Assembly (NCBI RefSeq): GCF_900109095.1
Contig: NZ_FNYZ01000019.1
Coordinates: 44,838 to 108,837, forward strand
Origin: Sphingobium sp. AP50
GTDB lineage: Bacteria > Pseudomonadota > Alphaproteobacteria > Sphingomonadales > Sphingomonadaceae
Direction of reading: 5' to 3'
DNA: 64,000 nucleotides
The position numbers were made by a program, and so were the translations under genes. Below are positions 9,093 through 18,143 of this stretch, piece by piece; positions within the stretch are counted from its first letter, which is position 1; every line of letters starts with the position of its first letter. The notes beneath the pieces are model-generated. The model was given only the letters and a program-made list of their open reading frames with translations, was not told the DNA's origin and made no database searches.

Positions 9093-11816
9093 ATGCGTTA
9101 CAATGAAGAAGGACTACGCCGCCTGCTGATGGCGGGGACTGCCGGCGCCGCTCTGGTGCTGTCGCTCGCCACTCCGTCTATCGCCATGGCGCAGGACGCC
9201 GCGCCTGCCGCCGCCGATGAAGCTGTCGAAGAAGCGGCCCCGGCCATTGTCGTCACCGGATCGCGCATTGACCGCAAGGGCTTCGAAGCGCCGACGCCGA
9301 CCACCGTCATCGGTGAAACCGAACTGCGCCAGGGTGCTCGTCCCAGCATCGCGCAGGTTCTGAACGACCTGCCGCAGTTCCGCGCGACCCAGTCGCCGGC
9401 CAGCACCGTCGCCAACACCAATTCCTCCTCCTCGGCAATGGACCTTCGCGGTCTGGGCGTCACCCGCACGCTGACCCTGCTGAACAACCGCCGCTTCACC
9501 GGCTCGTCCGACCTTAACACCGTGCCGCAGGGTCTGGTGAAGCGGGTCGAAGTCGTCACCGGCGGCGCATCGGCGGCCTGGGGTTCGGGCGCGATCGGCG
9601 GCGTGGTCAACATCATCTTGGACGATGATCTGGAAGGCCTGACGCTGGGCGCCCAGAATGGCCTGTCCTCGCGCGGCGACGGCTATCGCTACAGCCTCGA
9701 CGCCACCTTCGGCACCAAGTTCGCTGATGGCCGCGGTCACTTCATGATCGGCGGCGAATATCAGAAGGATGACGGCATTCTCGATCGCAATTCGCGCAAG
9801 AATGTCGGCAGCGCCAACCTCTTCTCACCGACCGATGGCGACCATGACTATATTCTGGTCCGCGACGTCAACGCTTCGACCACCAGCCTGGGTGGCCTGA
9901 TCACCTCGGGCACGCTGAAGGGTCAGACCTTCAATTCGGACGGCACGCTGCGCGACTTCCAATATGGCAGCCAGATCAGCGGTTCGACCATGGTCGGCGG
10001 CGAAGGCGTCGCCACCAACGACGAATATTCGCTGACCAACCCCTATCAGCGCGTCAACAGCTATGCCCGCGCCAGCTTCGAAGTGGGCGACGCCACCTTC
10101 TGGGCGGACGGCAGCTACAGCCGCATCTGGGCGAAATATCCCTTCTATGCGGAAAGCGGCACCTACACCCTGTCGGCGACCAACCCCTATCTGTCGTCGG
10201 ACATCCAGAGCCAGTTGGCCGCTGCCAAGGAAACCACCGTCAAGGTCGGCCGCGTGTTCGAGGATTATGGTTATCGGACCTTCGGCTATTATCGCCAGAA
10301 TATCGAAGGCGCGATCGGCGTCGACGGCAGCTTCGCGGACGGCAAGTGGCGCTATTCGGCTTATTACAGCCATGGCGAAAACCGCAACATGCAGAGCTAT
10401 GACAACCAGATCAACGGCACGAAGCTGAGCAACGCGCTTGACGCGGTGACGGATTCGAGCGGCAATATCGTTTGCCGTGTCACCCTGACCAACGCCAATT
10501 CGGGCTGCTCGCCGCTCAATATCCTGGGCACCGGCACTGCCAGCCAAGCCGCGATCGACTATGTCTTCGGCGACGTCGCCAAGGTCATCTACACGACCAA
10601 GCTCGACACCACCGGCGCCAGCCTTCGCGGTGATCCCTTCTCCACCTGGGCCGGCCCGGTTTCGGTCGCCTTTGGTGCCGAAGCACGCTGGGAAGAACAG
10701 GTCACCAACAGCCTCGACGCCACCTCGGCAGCCGGCGGGTTCAGCCGGTTCAACTTCTCGCCGCTTAATGGTGGGTTCAACGTGCAGGAAGGCTTCGCCG
10801 AAGTCGCCCTCCCGCTGCTGGATCAGCCCTTCAGCAAGCTTGATGTCAATGGCGCGGCCCGGTACAGCCGCTACAGCACCAGCGGTGGCATCTGGTCTTG
10901 GAAGCTGGGTCTGACCGACCGCATCTTCGACAACCTGCTGATCCGTGCGTCGCGTTCGCGTGACATTCGTTCGGGCAGCCTGGCCGAACTCTACACCACC
11001 AGCACGACCAGCTTCACCACGGTTGCCGAAATCGATGATGAGGGTAAGAGCCACACCTATTCCGTCACCCGCTATGGCGGCGGCAACGCGAACCTGAAGC
11101 CCGAAATCGGCAGCACGCTGACTCTGGGCGCGGTGTTCACGCCGACCTTCCTGCCGGGCTTCAATCTGTCGGTCGACTATTATAACATCAAGCTGAAGGA
11201 CGCGATCACCTCGCTCGGCGCGCAGGATGTGATCACCGGTTGTGCCGGTGGGAACGACAATCTGTGCAGCCAGATCGTTCGCGACAGCGACGGTGCGCCC
11301 ACGACCATCTACACCACCTATATCAACCTGGCCGAGTACAGGACCAGCGGTGTGGACGTCGAAGCCAGCTATACCCTGCCGCTCAGCAAGGTCAGCAGTG
11401 GTATGGGTGGCACGATGCGCTTCCGTGGCCTCGCCACCTATGTCGACAAGGTGCTGATCAACGATGGCAAGACCACCGTCGATCGGGCCGGCGACGTGGG
11501 TGACAATGTCAGCTTCGGCACGCCGCACTGGCGCGCCACGGGCTCGATCAACTACACCAATCAGGATGTGTCGATCGATGCCCGCGTTCGCTATGTCGGC
11601 GGCGGCAAGTTCAACCATGCGCTGGACATCGCCAACAATGACATCGCGGCTCGCGTCTATGTCGACCTGGGCGGTCAGGTGAACATCGACAAGTTCACCC
11701 TGTTCGCCAACGTCAACAACCTGTTCGATCGCGATCCGCCGCTGACCACTTATGGCGCGATCCACTATGACACGATCGGCCGTTACATGACTGTCGGCGC
11801 GAAGGTTCGCTTCTGA
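9093..11816 (+). CDS. TonB-dependent outer-membrane receptor
   Basis: A 907-residue receptor. The signal peptide (LVLSLATPSIAMAQD) is followed by a short linker and a TonB-box-like stretch (EAAPAIVVTGSRI). The plug domain shows RQGARPSIAQVLNDLPQFR, DLRGLGVTRTLTLLNNRR and VKRVEVVTGGASAAWGSGAIGGVVNII. The large beta-barrel ends in a terminal aromatic-rich strand finishing RYMTVGAKVRF, a typical outer-membrane C-terminal Phe. The subtype is that seen next to peptidases and amidohydrolases in sphingomonads; the substrate is not readable. Its intrinsic terminator follows immediately. Confidence 0.93.
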   Translation: MRYNEEGLRRLLMAGTAGAALVLSLATPSIAMAQDAAPAAADEAVEEAAPAIVVTGSRIDRKGFEAPTPTTVIGETELRQGARPSIAQVLNDLPQFRATQSPASTVANTNSSSSAMDLRGLGVTRTLTLLNNRRFTGSSDLNTVPQGLVKRVEVVTGGASAAWGSGAIGGVVNIILDDDLEGLTLGAQNGLSSRGDGYRYSLDATFGTKFADGRGHFMIGGEYQKDDGILDRNSRKNVGSANLFSPTDGDHDYILVRDVNASTTSLGGLITSGTLKGQTFNSDGTLRDFQYGSQISGSTMVGGEGVATNDEYSLTNPYQRVNSYARASFEVGDATFWADGSYSRIWAKYPFYAESGTYTLSATNPYLSSDIQSQLAAAKETTVKVGRVFEDYGYRTFGYYRQNIEGAIGVDGSFADGKWRYSAYYSHGENRNMQSYDNQINGTKLSNALDAVTDSSGNIVCRVTLTNANSGCSPLNILGTGTASQAAIDYVFGDVAKVIYTTKLDTTGASLRGDPFSTWAGPVSVAFGAEARWEEQVTNSLDATSAAGGFSRFNFSPLNGGFNVQEGFAEVALPLLDQPFSKLDVNGAARYSRYSTSGGIWSWKLGLTDRIFDNLLIRASRSRDIRSGSLAELYTTSTTSFTTVAEIDDEGKSHTYSVTRYGGGNANLKPEIGSTLTLGAVFTPTFLPGFNLSVDYYNIKLKDAITSLGAQDVITGCAGGNDNLCSQIVRDSDGAPTTIYTTYINLAEYRTSGVDVEASYTLPLSKVSSGMGGTMRFRGLATYVDKVLINDGKTTVDRAGDVGDNVSFGTPHWRATGSINYTNQDVSIDARVRYVGGGKFNHALDIANNDIAARVYVDLGGQVNIDKFTLFANVNNLFDRDPPLTTYGAIHYDTIGRYMTVGAKVRF

Positions 11817-11842
11817 TCCTGACTGTCGAATAAAAAAGGAAA

Positions 11843-11873
11843 GGGCGGCGTGTCGCAGGACGCGCCGCCCTTT
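11843..11873 (+). terminator. Intrinsic terminator after TonB receptor
   Basis: The stem GGGCGGCG (11843-11850) pairs with CGCCGCCC (11863-11870) and is followed by TTT. An A-run precedes the stem. Confidence 0.8.
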
Positions 11874-11943
11874 GCGCTATCTGGCAGATTGGATTTGATA
11901 ATTTCCCACCGGCACGCATTATGCGACCTCCAGCCGGAGCAGC

Positions 11944-13092
11944 ATGACCTTGCCTGAACAGACTCTCTCGACGCTTTCCACCCCCGCCCTGATCCTCGAC
12001 GCCGACCGGATGGACTGCAATATCGCGCGTCTGCGGGGTCGTCTGGACGGACTGGGCGTGAACCTGCGTCCGCACCTCAAAACCGCCAAGTCGGTCGACG
12101 TCGCGCATCGTCTGATGACCACGCCGCACGGACCGGCCACCGTATCGACGCTGCGTGAAGCGCAATTGTTCGCGCAGGCCGGGGTGCGCGACATCATCTA
12201 CGCGGTCGGGATCAGCCCCGACAAGCTGCCCGCCATATTGGCGCTGAAAGCCGAAGGCGTCGACATTGCCGTCGTGCTCGATTCCGTGGAGCAAGCGCAG
12301 GCCGTGGCCCGTGCATCGCGGGATGCAGGCGTCGCTATCCCCGCCCTGATCGAAGTGGATTGCGACGGCCATCGATCGGGCGTCCGGCCGGATGATCATG
12401 ACGCACAGCTTGCCATCGCGTCGGCTCTGGCGGACGGCGCGGAACTGCGCGGCGTGCTGACCCATGCCGGTGGCAGCTATGGCGCACGCAGCGATGAAGC
12501 CTTGCGCGCCTGCGCGGAGGAAGAAAGGCTGGCGGTCGTGTCCACGGCGGACTGGCTGCGGGCCAAAGGCTTTTCCTGCCCGGTCGTCAGCGTGGGATCG
12601 ACGCCGACCGCCCATTTCGGCACCAGCTTCGACGGCGTGACGGAAGTCCGGGCCGGAGTATTCGTCTTCTTCGATCTGGTGATGGCCGGGATCGGCGTGT
12701 GCACGGTCGATGATATTGCCCTGTCGCTTCTGTCCACCGTCATCGGTCATCAGCGCGAAAAGGGATGGATATTGGTGGATGCCGGCTGGATGGCGCTGTC
12801 CCGCGATCGGGGTACGGCCCGGCAGGCGGTGGATCAGGGCTATGGTCTGGTCTGCGATCAACATGGTCGCCCCTTCGGCGATCTGATCGTGGCGGATGCC
12901 AATCAGGAACATGGCATATTGGCGCTGCGGCCCGGCTCCAGCGGGACGCTGCCCGATCTTGCGATTGGGGACAGGGTTCGCATCCTTCCCAATCACGCCT
13001 GCGCGACCGGCGCCCAGCATGATCGCTATCATGTCCTGTCGGGCGGGACTCAATCGATAGAGGCCGTCTGGCCAAGATTTGGAGGCTGGTGA
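11944..13092 (+). CDS. DSD1-type PLP enzyme (D-threonine aldolase / D-serine dehydratase-like)
   Basis: A 382-residue fold-type III PLP enzyme. An N-terminal alanine-racemase-like barrel carries the PLP lysine in LRPHLKTAKSVDVA, and the phosphate-binding region is VVSVGSTPTAHF. A C-terminal D-serine-dehydratase-like beta domain ends with the metal-ligand motif H-x-C in LPNHACAT. Such enzymes split or deaminate D-threonine, D-serine or beta-hydroxy-aspartate using Zn or Mn. The next gene overlaps it (TGATG) and encodes a RidA imine deaminase. That pairing fits a lyase that releases an enamine/imine product, favouring dehydratase or ammonia-lyase chemistry over aldol cleavage; substrate unknown. 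Confidence 0.85.
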   Translation: MTLPEQTLSTLSTPALILDADRMDCNIARLRGRLDGLGVNLRPHLKTAKSVDVAHRLMTTPHGPATVSTLREAQLFAQAGVRDIIYAVGISPDKLPAILALKAEGVDIAVVLDSVEQAQAVARASRDAGVAIPALIEVDCDGHRSGVRPDDHDAQLAIASALADGAELRGVLTHAGGSYGARSDEALRACAEEERLAVVSTADWLRAKGFSCPVVSVGSTPTAHFGTSFDGVTEVRAGVFVFFDLVMAGIGVCTVDDIALSLLSTVIGHQREKGWILVDAGWMALSRDRGTARQAVDQGYGLVCDQHGRPFGDLIVADANQEHGILALRPGSSGTLPDLAIGDRVRILPNHACATGAQHDRYHVLSGGTQSIEAVWPRFGGW

Positions 13093-13481
13093 TGCAGGTC
13101 GAGACTATCTCAACAGCCGATGCGCCGCAGCCCGCCGGCCATTATGCGCAGGCGACCCGCGCCAATGGCTTCGTCTTCATATCCGGCCAGTTGCCCGTCG
13201 ATCCGGCCGTCGGGATACGGGCGGACCTGAGCTTCGACGATCAGGCAAGGCTGGCGATCGGCAACATGCTGGCCATCCTGTCCGCCGCCGGCAGCGATCC
13301 CGGCCAGCTCGCGCGCGTGACCGCCTATATTGTCGGCGTCGAAAACTGGCCGGCCTTCAACGCTGTCTATGCCGCCATGCTGCCCGATGCGCGGCCGGCG
13401 CGGACCGTAGTGCCGGTCGCCGAACTCCACCATGGCTGTCTGGTCGAAATCGACGCAATCGCTTTGGCATCCGGCGACTGA
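13092..13481 (+). CDS. RidA-family enamine/imine deaminase
   Basis: A 129-residue small trimeric YjgF/YER057c/UK114 protein. Family features are HYAQATRANGFVFISGQLPVD, the central AIGNMLAILSAAGSDPGQLARVTAYIV and the C-terminal PARTVVPVAELHHGCLVEIDAIAL, in which the Arg binds substrate carboxylate. ATG 13092 overlaps the stop of the upstream PLP enzyme, indicating translational coupling; GTG 13089 is an alternative. It probably hydrolyses the 2-amino-acrylate/crotonate-type product of that enzyme. A separate second RidA-like gene (rutC) lies 0.8 kb further on. Confidence 0.88.
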   Translation: MQVETISTADAPQPAGHYAQATRANGFVFISGQLPVDPAVGIRADLSFDDQARLAIGNMLAILSAAGSDPGQLARVTAYIVGVENWPAFNAVYAAMLPDARPARTVVPVAELHHGCLVEIDAIALASGD

Positions 13482-13583
13482 TCTTTCTGCCCGCGCGATG
13501 ATGAGCCAGCCATTCATCATGGTTGCGCTTGCATCTGCCCTGCCATTGGGGAAAGTTGCCTTCCTGTCCAGGGAGATCGCCCC

Positions 13584-14312
13584 ATGTCCGTCGCCATCAC
13601 CCCGCCATCGACCGGCTCGACCAGCGTGATACTGTCCGCGCGGCCGGAACCGGTCCGGGTCGACCCGGCGAGCAGCGCCGTGATCGTCATCGACATGCAA
13701 AATGCCTACGCCTCGCCGGGCGGTTATGTCGATCTGGCGGGCTTTGACATTGGCGGCGCGGCCAACGTGATCGGCCGGATCGCGCAGGTGCTGGACGTGG
13801 CGCGGGGTGCTGGCATGCCGGTCGTCTATCTGCAAAATGGCTGGGACGGCGATTATGTCGAGGCGGGCGGTCCCGGATCGCCCAACTGGCACAAATCGAA
13901 CGCGCTCAAGACCATGCGCGCCCGGCCGGAACTACAGGGGCAATTTCTGGCGCGCGGAGGCTGGGATTATGAACTGGTCGATGCGCTCACGCCCAAGCCC
14001 GGCGACATCCGCGTGCACAAGACCCGCTATAGCGCCTTCTTCAACAGCCAACTCGACAGCGTGCTGCGCGCGCGGGGCGTGCGCACCCTGATCTTCGTCG
14101 GCATCGCCAGCAATGTCTGCGTCGAATCGACGCTGCGCGACGCCTTCCACCTCGAATATTTCAGCGTCATGCTGGACGATGCCACCCATCATCTGGGGCC
14201 GGATTTCGTCCATCAGGCAACGCTCTACAATGTCGAGAAATTCTTTGGCTGGGTCAGCAGTGTCGCGGATTTCTGCGGCAGCATAGGCCAGTTGCCGCAA
14301 GGAGACGCCTGA
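13584..14312 (+). CDS. rutB: Peroxyureidoacrylate/ureidoacrylate amidohydrolase RutB
   Basis: A 242-residue cysteine hydrolase of the isochorismatase superfamily. The Asp-Lys-Cys triad is in VIVIDMQNAYAS, IRVHKTRYSAFFNS and VGIASNVCVESTLRDAF. The N-terminal SARPEPVRVDPASSAVIVIDMQNAY closely resembles RutB of Escherichia coli (230 residues). It cleaves the carbamate unit from ring-opened uracil, giving aminoacrylate. It is the first gene of a tight rutB-C-D-A group (stop/start overlap with rutC), 103 bp after the RidA gene. Confidence 0.92.
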   Translation: MSVAITPPSTGSTSVILSARPEPVRVDPASSAVIVIDMQNAYASPGGYVDLAGFDIGGAANVIGRIAQVLDVARGAGMPVVYLQNGWDGDYVEAGGPGSPNWHKSNALKTMRARPELQGQFLARGGWDYELVDALTPKPGDIRVHKTRYSAFFNSQLDSVLRARGVRTLIFVGIASNVCVESTLRDAFHLEYFSVMLDDATHHLGPDFVHQATLYNVEKFFGWVSSVADFCGSIGQLPQGDA

Positions 14313-14695
14313 TGCCGTTCGAACCGATCAATCCGCCGCAATTCCCGACGCCGATCGCGCCTTATTCGGCCGGGGCGAAGGCGGGGAACACCGTCTATGT
14401 CTCCGGCGTGCTGGCCTTGGGGGAGGGCGGCGCGGTGCTGCATGTGGGCGACGCCGGCGCCCAGACCCGCCATGTGCTCGACGTGATCAAGGTAACGCTG
14501 GAAGCCGCCGGTGCCAGTCTGGAGGATGTGGCGATGAACCATATCTTCCTCAAGGATCTGGCCGATTATGCCGCGTTCAACAGCGTCTATGCCGACTATT
14601 TCCCTGGCGCAAAGCCCGCTCGCTACTGCATCCGCGCCGATCTGGTGAAGCCCGACTGTTTGGTCGAAATAGCTTCGGTCGCGCACATTGGCTGA
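14312..14695 (+). CDS. rutC: 3-aminoacrylate deaminase RutC (RidA family)
   Basis: A 127-residue RidA-fold protein: IAPYSAGAKAGNTVYVSGVLALGE near the start, HVLDVIKVTLEAAGASLEDV, and PARYCIRADLVKPDCLVEIASVAHI at the end, with the Arg that binds the carboxylate. RutC converts 3-aminoacrylate to malonic semialdehyde. ATG 14312 overlaps the last base of the rutB stop, and its own end overlaps the rutD start, so the genes are translationally coupled. Confidence 0.92.
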   Translation: MPFEPINPPQFPTPIAPYSAGAKAGNTVYVSGVLALGEGGAVLHVGDAGAQTRHVLDVIKVTLEAAGASLEDVAMNHIFLKDLADYAAFNSVYADYFPGAKPARYCIRADLVKPDCLVEIASVAHIG

Positions 14696-15473
14696 GGCGG
14701 CAGGGCTCTATTATGAGGAACATGGCGCGCCCGACGCGCCGCCGCTGATCCTGTCGAGCGGGCTGGGCGGATCGGCAAGCTATTGGGCGCCCAATATAGC
14801 CGCGCTCAGCCAGCATTTTCGCGTCATCGCTTATGACCATCGCGGGACGGGTCGCAGCGACCGGGCCTTGCCCGATGTCGTGAGCGTCGATGATTTTGCA
14901 GACGATATTCTGGCGTTGATGGATGCACTCGGCATTGCACGCGCGCATATCATAGGTCATGCGGCGGGAGGCGTGGCGGGCCTCGCACTCGCGCTCAAGG
15001 CGCCGGAGCGGCTCGACCGATTGGTGGTGGTGAATGGCTGGGCCAAGGCCGATCCGCATTTTCTGCGATGTTTCGAAGCACGGCTCAACCTGCTGCGTCA
15101 CTCTGGCGTGGAGGCGTTTCTGCGCGCCCAGCCGATCTTCCTCTATCCTGCCGGGTGGATCAGTACACATACGCAAGAACTTGATGCAGAACTGCCGCAT
15201 CAATTGGCCAGCTTTCCCGGTGCGGCAACGATGGAAAAGCGGATTGCGGCGCTGGCGGTGTTCGACGTAACCGGGAAACTTCGGCACCTGACGAAACGGG
15301 TTCTTGTATTAGCGACGGCGGATGACATGCTCGTCCCCAGCGTGGCTGGCTGGGGCTTGTCTCGTGAGTTGGGCGGCGCGCCGTTGGTGACGATGGAGTG
15401 GGGCGGTCATGCCTGCAATGTAACAGACACAAAATGGTTTAATCACCATGTCCTCGATTTTCTCAGGAGCTGA
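14688..15473 (+). CDS. rutD: RutD-like alpha/beta hydrolase (aminoacrylate hydrolase)
   Basis: A 261-residue alpha/beta hydrolase: oxyanion region LILSSGLGGSASYW, AYDHRGTGRSD and nucleophile elbow IIGHAAGGVAGLAL. The canonical Ser is replaced by Ala (G-H-A-A-G), as in RutD proteins, where a nucleophilic serine is not required. The catalytic His is in EWGGHACNVTD. TTG 14688 overlaps the end of rutC; no ATG is better placed. RutD assists spontaneous aminoacrylate hydrolysis. Confidence 0.85.
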   Translation: MAEAAGLYYEEHGAPDAPPLILSSGLGGSASYWAPNIAALSQHFRVIAYDHRGTGRSDRALPDVVSVDDFADDILALMDALGIARAHIIGHAAGGVAGLALALKAPERLDRLVVVNGWAKADPHFLRCFEARLNLLRHSGVEAFLRAQPIFLYPAGWISTHTQELDAELPHQLASFPGAATMEKRIAALAVFDVTGKLRHLTKRVLVLATADDMLVPSVAGWGLSRELGGAPLVTMEWGGHACNVTDTKWFNHHVLDFLRS

Positions 15474-15478
15474 AAACC

Positions 15479-16546
15479 ATGCAGGTCGGCGTCTTCATCC
15501 CCATCAACAATAATGGCTGGCTGATTTCGGAGAATGCGCCCCAGTACAAACCCAGTTTCGACCTCAACAAGGAGATCGCGCTGCGGGCGGAGAAGCATGG
15601 GCTCGACTTCCTGCTGTCGATGATCAAGCTGCGCGGCTTTGGCGGGAAGACCGAATTCTGGGAATATGGCCTCGAAAGCTTCACCCTGATGGCGGGCATC
15701 GCTGCCGTTACCGAGAAGATTAAGATCTTCGCGACCTGCCCCACGCTCATCATCCCGCCGGCCTTCGCCGCGCGCATGTGCAATACCATCGACAGCATCA
15801 GCCATGGCCGTTTCGGCCTGAACCTCATCACCGGCTGGCAGCCGCCCGAATATACGCAGATGGGCCTGTGGCCGGGGGAAGAGCATTTCCGCAACCGCTA
15901 CACGATGCTGGACGAATATGCCCAGATCCTGCGCGAATTGTGGGAAAGCGGAACGTCGGACTTCAAAGGCCAATATTACACGATGGACGATTGCCGCGTC
16001 TGGCCACAGCCGACCGGCGACATGAAGATCATCTGCGCGGGATCATCCGATGCGGGTCTCGCCTTCTCCGCCAAATGGGCCGACTATGCCTTCTGCCTTG
16101 GCAAGGGCGTCAACACGCCGACCGCTTTCGCCTTCAACAATGACCGGCTTGCCGCCGCCACGGCGAAGACGGGGCGCGACGTGCAGGTGTTCGTCCTCGT
16201 CATGGTGATCGCCGCCGAAACGGACGAGGAAGCGATGGCCAAGTGGAAAAGCTATAATGACGGCGTGGACATCGACGCCATCGCCTGGCTGGCGGAACAG
16301 GGCGCCAAGGATCAGGTCAACAGCGACACGAATGTCCGTCAGCTTGCCGCGCCCGAAGGGGCGGTGAACATCAATATGGGCACGCTGGTCGGCAGCTATG
16401 CCAGCATCGCCCGCATGCTGGACGAGATGGCGGAGGTACCCAATACCGGCGGCGTCCTGCTGACCTTCGACGATTTTCTGGAAGGGGTCGATGCCTTCGG
16501 CACCCATATCCAGCCCCTGATGAAGAGCCGGGCCCATATCGGCTGA
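15479..16546 (+). CDS. rutA: Pyrimidine monooxygenase RutA
   Basis: A 355-residue luciferase-like flavin monooxygenase that opens the uracil ring via an FMN-peroxide. It is strikingly close to E. coli RutA throughout: GVFIPINNNGWLISENAPQY, LSMIKLRGFGGKTEFWEY, RFGLNLITGWQPPEY, KIICAGSSDAGLAFSAKWAD and INMGTLVGSYASIARMLDE. It is the last gene of the cluster, unlike E. coli where it is first. The partner flavin reductase RutF, the reductase RutE and the permease RutG are not in the window, so reduced FMN must come from elsewhere. Confidence 0.95.
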   Translation: MQVGVFIPINNNGWLISENAPQYKPSFDLNKEIALRAEKHGLDFLLSMIKLRGFGGKTEFWEYGLESFTLMAGIAAVTEKIKIFATCPTLIIPPAFAARMCNTIDSISHGRFGLNLITGWQPPEYTQMGLWPGEEHFRNRYTMLDEYAQILRELWESGTSDFKGQYYTMDDCRVWPQPTGDMKIICAGSSDAGLAFSAKWADYAFCLGKGVNTPTAFAFNNDRLAAATAKTGRDVQVFVLVMVIAAETDEEAMAKWKSYNDGVDIDAIAWLAEQGAKDQVNSDTNVRQLAAPEGAVNINMGTLVGSYASIARMLDEMAEVPNTGGVLLTFDDFLEGVDAFGTHIQPLMKSRAHIG

Positions 16547-16548
16547 CG

Positions 16549-16590
16549 AAAAAGGGCCGATGCGGCATCATGCTGCACCGGCCCTTTTTG
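16549..16590. terminator. Bidirectional terminator between rutA and aldehyde dehydrogenase
   Basis: A long inverted repeat AAAAAGGGCCG ... CGGCCCTTTTT has an inner arm GCGGCA/TGCTGC. The A-run on one side and T-run on the other let it serve both convergent units. Confidence 0.92.
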
Positions 16591-16610
16591 CATCCCGAAG
16601 GCGTCTTGCG

Positions 16611-18029
16611 TCAGGCGTCTTCGAGCGCGACGATATTGACGATATGCGCCTGCGTATATTCCAGCAGGCCTGCTTCGCCCAGTTCGCCGCCCAGCCCGGA
16701 TTGCTTCACGCCGCGGAACGGTATGTTCGCGTCGATCGCCAGATGCTGGTTGACCCAGACGGTACCGGTGTCGATCTTCATCGCGATCTGGGTCGCACGC
16801 TCGACATCCTTGCCCCACACCGTCCCGGCCAGACCATAGTCGCTGTCATTGGCGCGTGCGATGACATCGTCAATATTGTCATATTTCAGCACCGGCAGCA
16901 CCGGGCCGAACTGTTCCTCCTGCACCAGCGGCGCATCCTCGGGCAGGTCGCGCACGATGGTCGGCGCGATGAAATAGCCCGGCCGGTCCATCGGCTCGCC
17001 ACCGGCCAGCACCGTGCCGCGCGTCTTGGCATCGGCGATCAGGGCGCTGACCTTGTCGAACTGCATCTTGTTCTGCACCGGGCCGATGGTCGTGCCCTGC
17101 TTGGCGCCATCGTCGACGATCGCTTCGTTCGCCAGCTTCGCCAGCTCGTCGCAGAAATCGTCATACATCGGGCTGGGCACATAGGCGCGCTTCACCGCCA
17201 CGCAAATTTGCCCGGCGTTGGTCATCGCGCCCTGATAGACCTTCTTGGCGACCTGTCGCGCATCGACATCGTCCAGTACGATCGCCGCGTCATTGCCGCC
17301 CAGTTCGAGCGTCACGCGCTTCACCGTCCCGGCGGACGATGCCATCACCTTCTTGCCGGTCGCGGTCGATCCGGTGAAGGCGACCTTGGCGATATCCTTA
17401 TGTCCGGTCAGCAGCGGCCCCAGCTCATTCTGGTCGCAGACGATGTTCAGCACGCCGGCCGGCAGGATGTCCTTCGCCAGTTCGCCGAACAGCAGGGTGG
17501 TCAGCGGCGTCGTCGGCGCAGGCTTCGACACCATCGTATTGCCCGTCACCAATGCCGGCCCCAGCTTGTTCATCAGCAGGATCAGCGGGAAGTTCCATGG
17601 CGTGATCGACGCCACGACGCCCAGCGGCGTGCGATGTTCGACCACCTTGTTGCCGCCTTCGTCCTTCAGTATCTTGGGCTCCACCCGCATCGCGGCGAAG
17701 GCGCGCAGGGTGAAGACGCTGCCCATGATTTCATAGGCGGCCTGATCCAGCGGCTTGCCCTGTTCGGCGGTCAGCAGGCTGGCAAACTCGCCGATCCGGG
17801 CTTCCAGTGCGTCGGCGAGTCTGTTGGTCAGCGCGGCGCGTTCCTCGACCGGAGTCGCGGCCCAGCCGGGCTGCGCCTTCTTCGCCGCCGCGATCGCGCG
17901 CTCTGCCAGCGCCTCATCCGCCTTGGGGCAGGATGCGAAGGGCTGCGCTGTCGCCGGGTTCACCACGTCGAACTGGCTGACGCCGGGCACCAACTCGCCG
18001 TCGATCAGCATCCGATAATCACGATCCAT
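16611..18029 (-). CDS. NAD(P)+-dependent aldehyde dehydrogenase, candidate vanillin dehydrogenase
   Basis: A 472-residue soluble aldehyde dehydrogenase. NAD-binding loop AFTGSTATGKKV, general-base Glu in VTLELGGNDAAIV, catalytic Cys in MTNAGQICVAVKRAYV and the C-terminal PFRGVKQSGLGGELG are all present. ATG 18029 starts the conserved MDRDYRMLIDGELV. It diverges from ferC, and a ferC-type palindrome lies in the shared 114-bp promoter. This position makes oxidation of vanillin (product of FerA/FerB) to vanillate the best guess. Sequence alone cannot exclude succinate-semialdehyde, betaine-aldehyde or malonic-semialdehyde-type substrates. Confidence 0.8.
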   Translation of the reverse strand: MDRDYRMLIDGELVPGVSQFDVVNPATAQPFASCPKADEALAERAIAAAKKAQPGWAATPVEERAALTNRLADALEARIGEFASLLTAEQGKPLDQAAYEIMGSVFTLRAFAAMRVEPKILKDEGGNKVVEHRTPLGVVASITPWNFPLILLMNKLGPALVTGNTMVSKPAPTTPLTTLLFGELAKDILPAGVLNIVCDQNELGPLLTGHKDIAKVAFTGSTATGKKVMASSAGTVKRVTLELGGNDAAIVLDDVDARQVAKKVYQGAMTNAGQICVAVKRAYVPSPMYDDFCDELAKLANEAIVDDGAKQGTTIGPVQNKMQFDKVSALIADAKTRGTVLAGGEPMDRPGYFIAPTIVRDLPEDAPLVQEEQFGPVLPVLKYDNIDDVIARANDSDYGLAGTVWGKDVERATQIAMKIDTGTVWVNQHLAIDANIPFRGVKQSGLGGELGEAGLLEYTQAHIVNIVALEDA

Positions 18030-18101
18030 CTGTCGCTCTCCATTTATGCCGTGCACGTCATTGCCTATCGCAATTCCGCGTCGCTGGCTGTACCATATAT
18101 T

Positions 18102-18118
18102 TGTGCGCCAGGGATACA
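18102..18118. promoter_or_regulatory. Putative FerC operator 1 (ferC/aldehyde dehydrogenase intergenic)
   Basis: The minus strand reads TGTATCCCTGGCGCACA. It matches four other sites in the window with consensus TGTRTCMYNRGCRYAYW. It lies 25 bp before ferC and 73 bp before the divergent aldehyde dehydrogenase, as expected for an autoregulatory MarR site. Confidence 0.7.
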
Positions 18119-18143
18119 ATATTGGCAAGGGATTAAAGTGGGG

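Noticed and set aside
16560..18143. Long open frame in front of ferC (start at 16560)
   Set aside because: It is the antisense shadow of the aldehyde dehydrogenase; MarR homology begins at about 18144.
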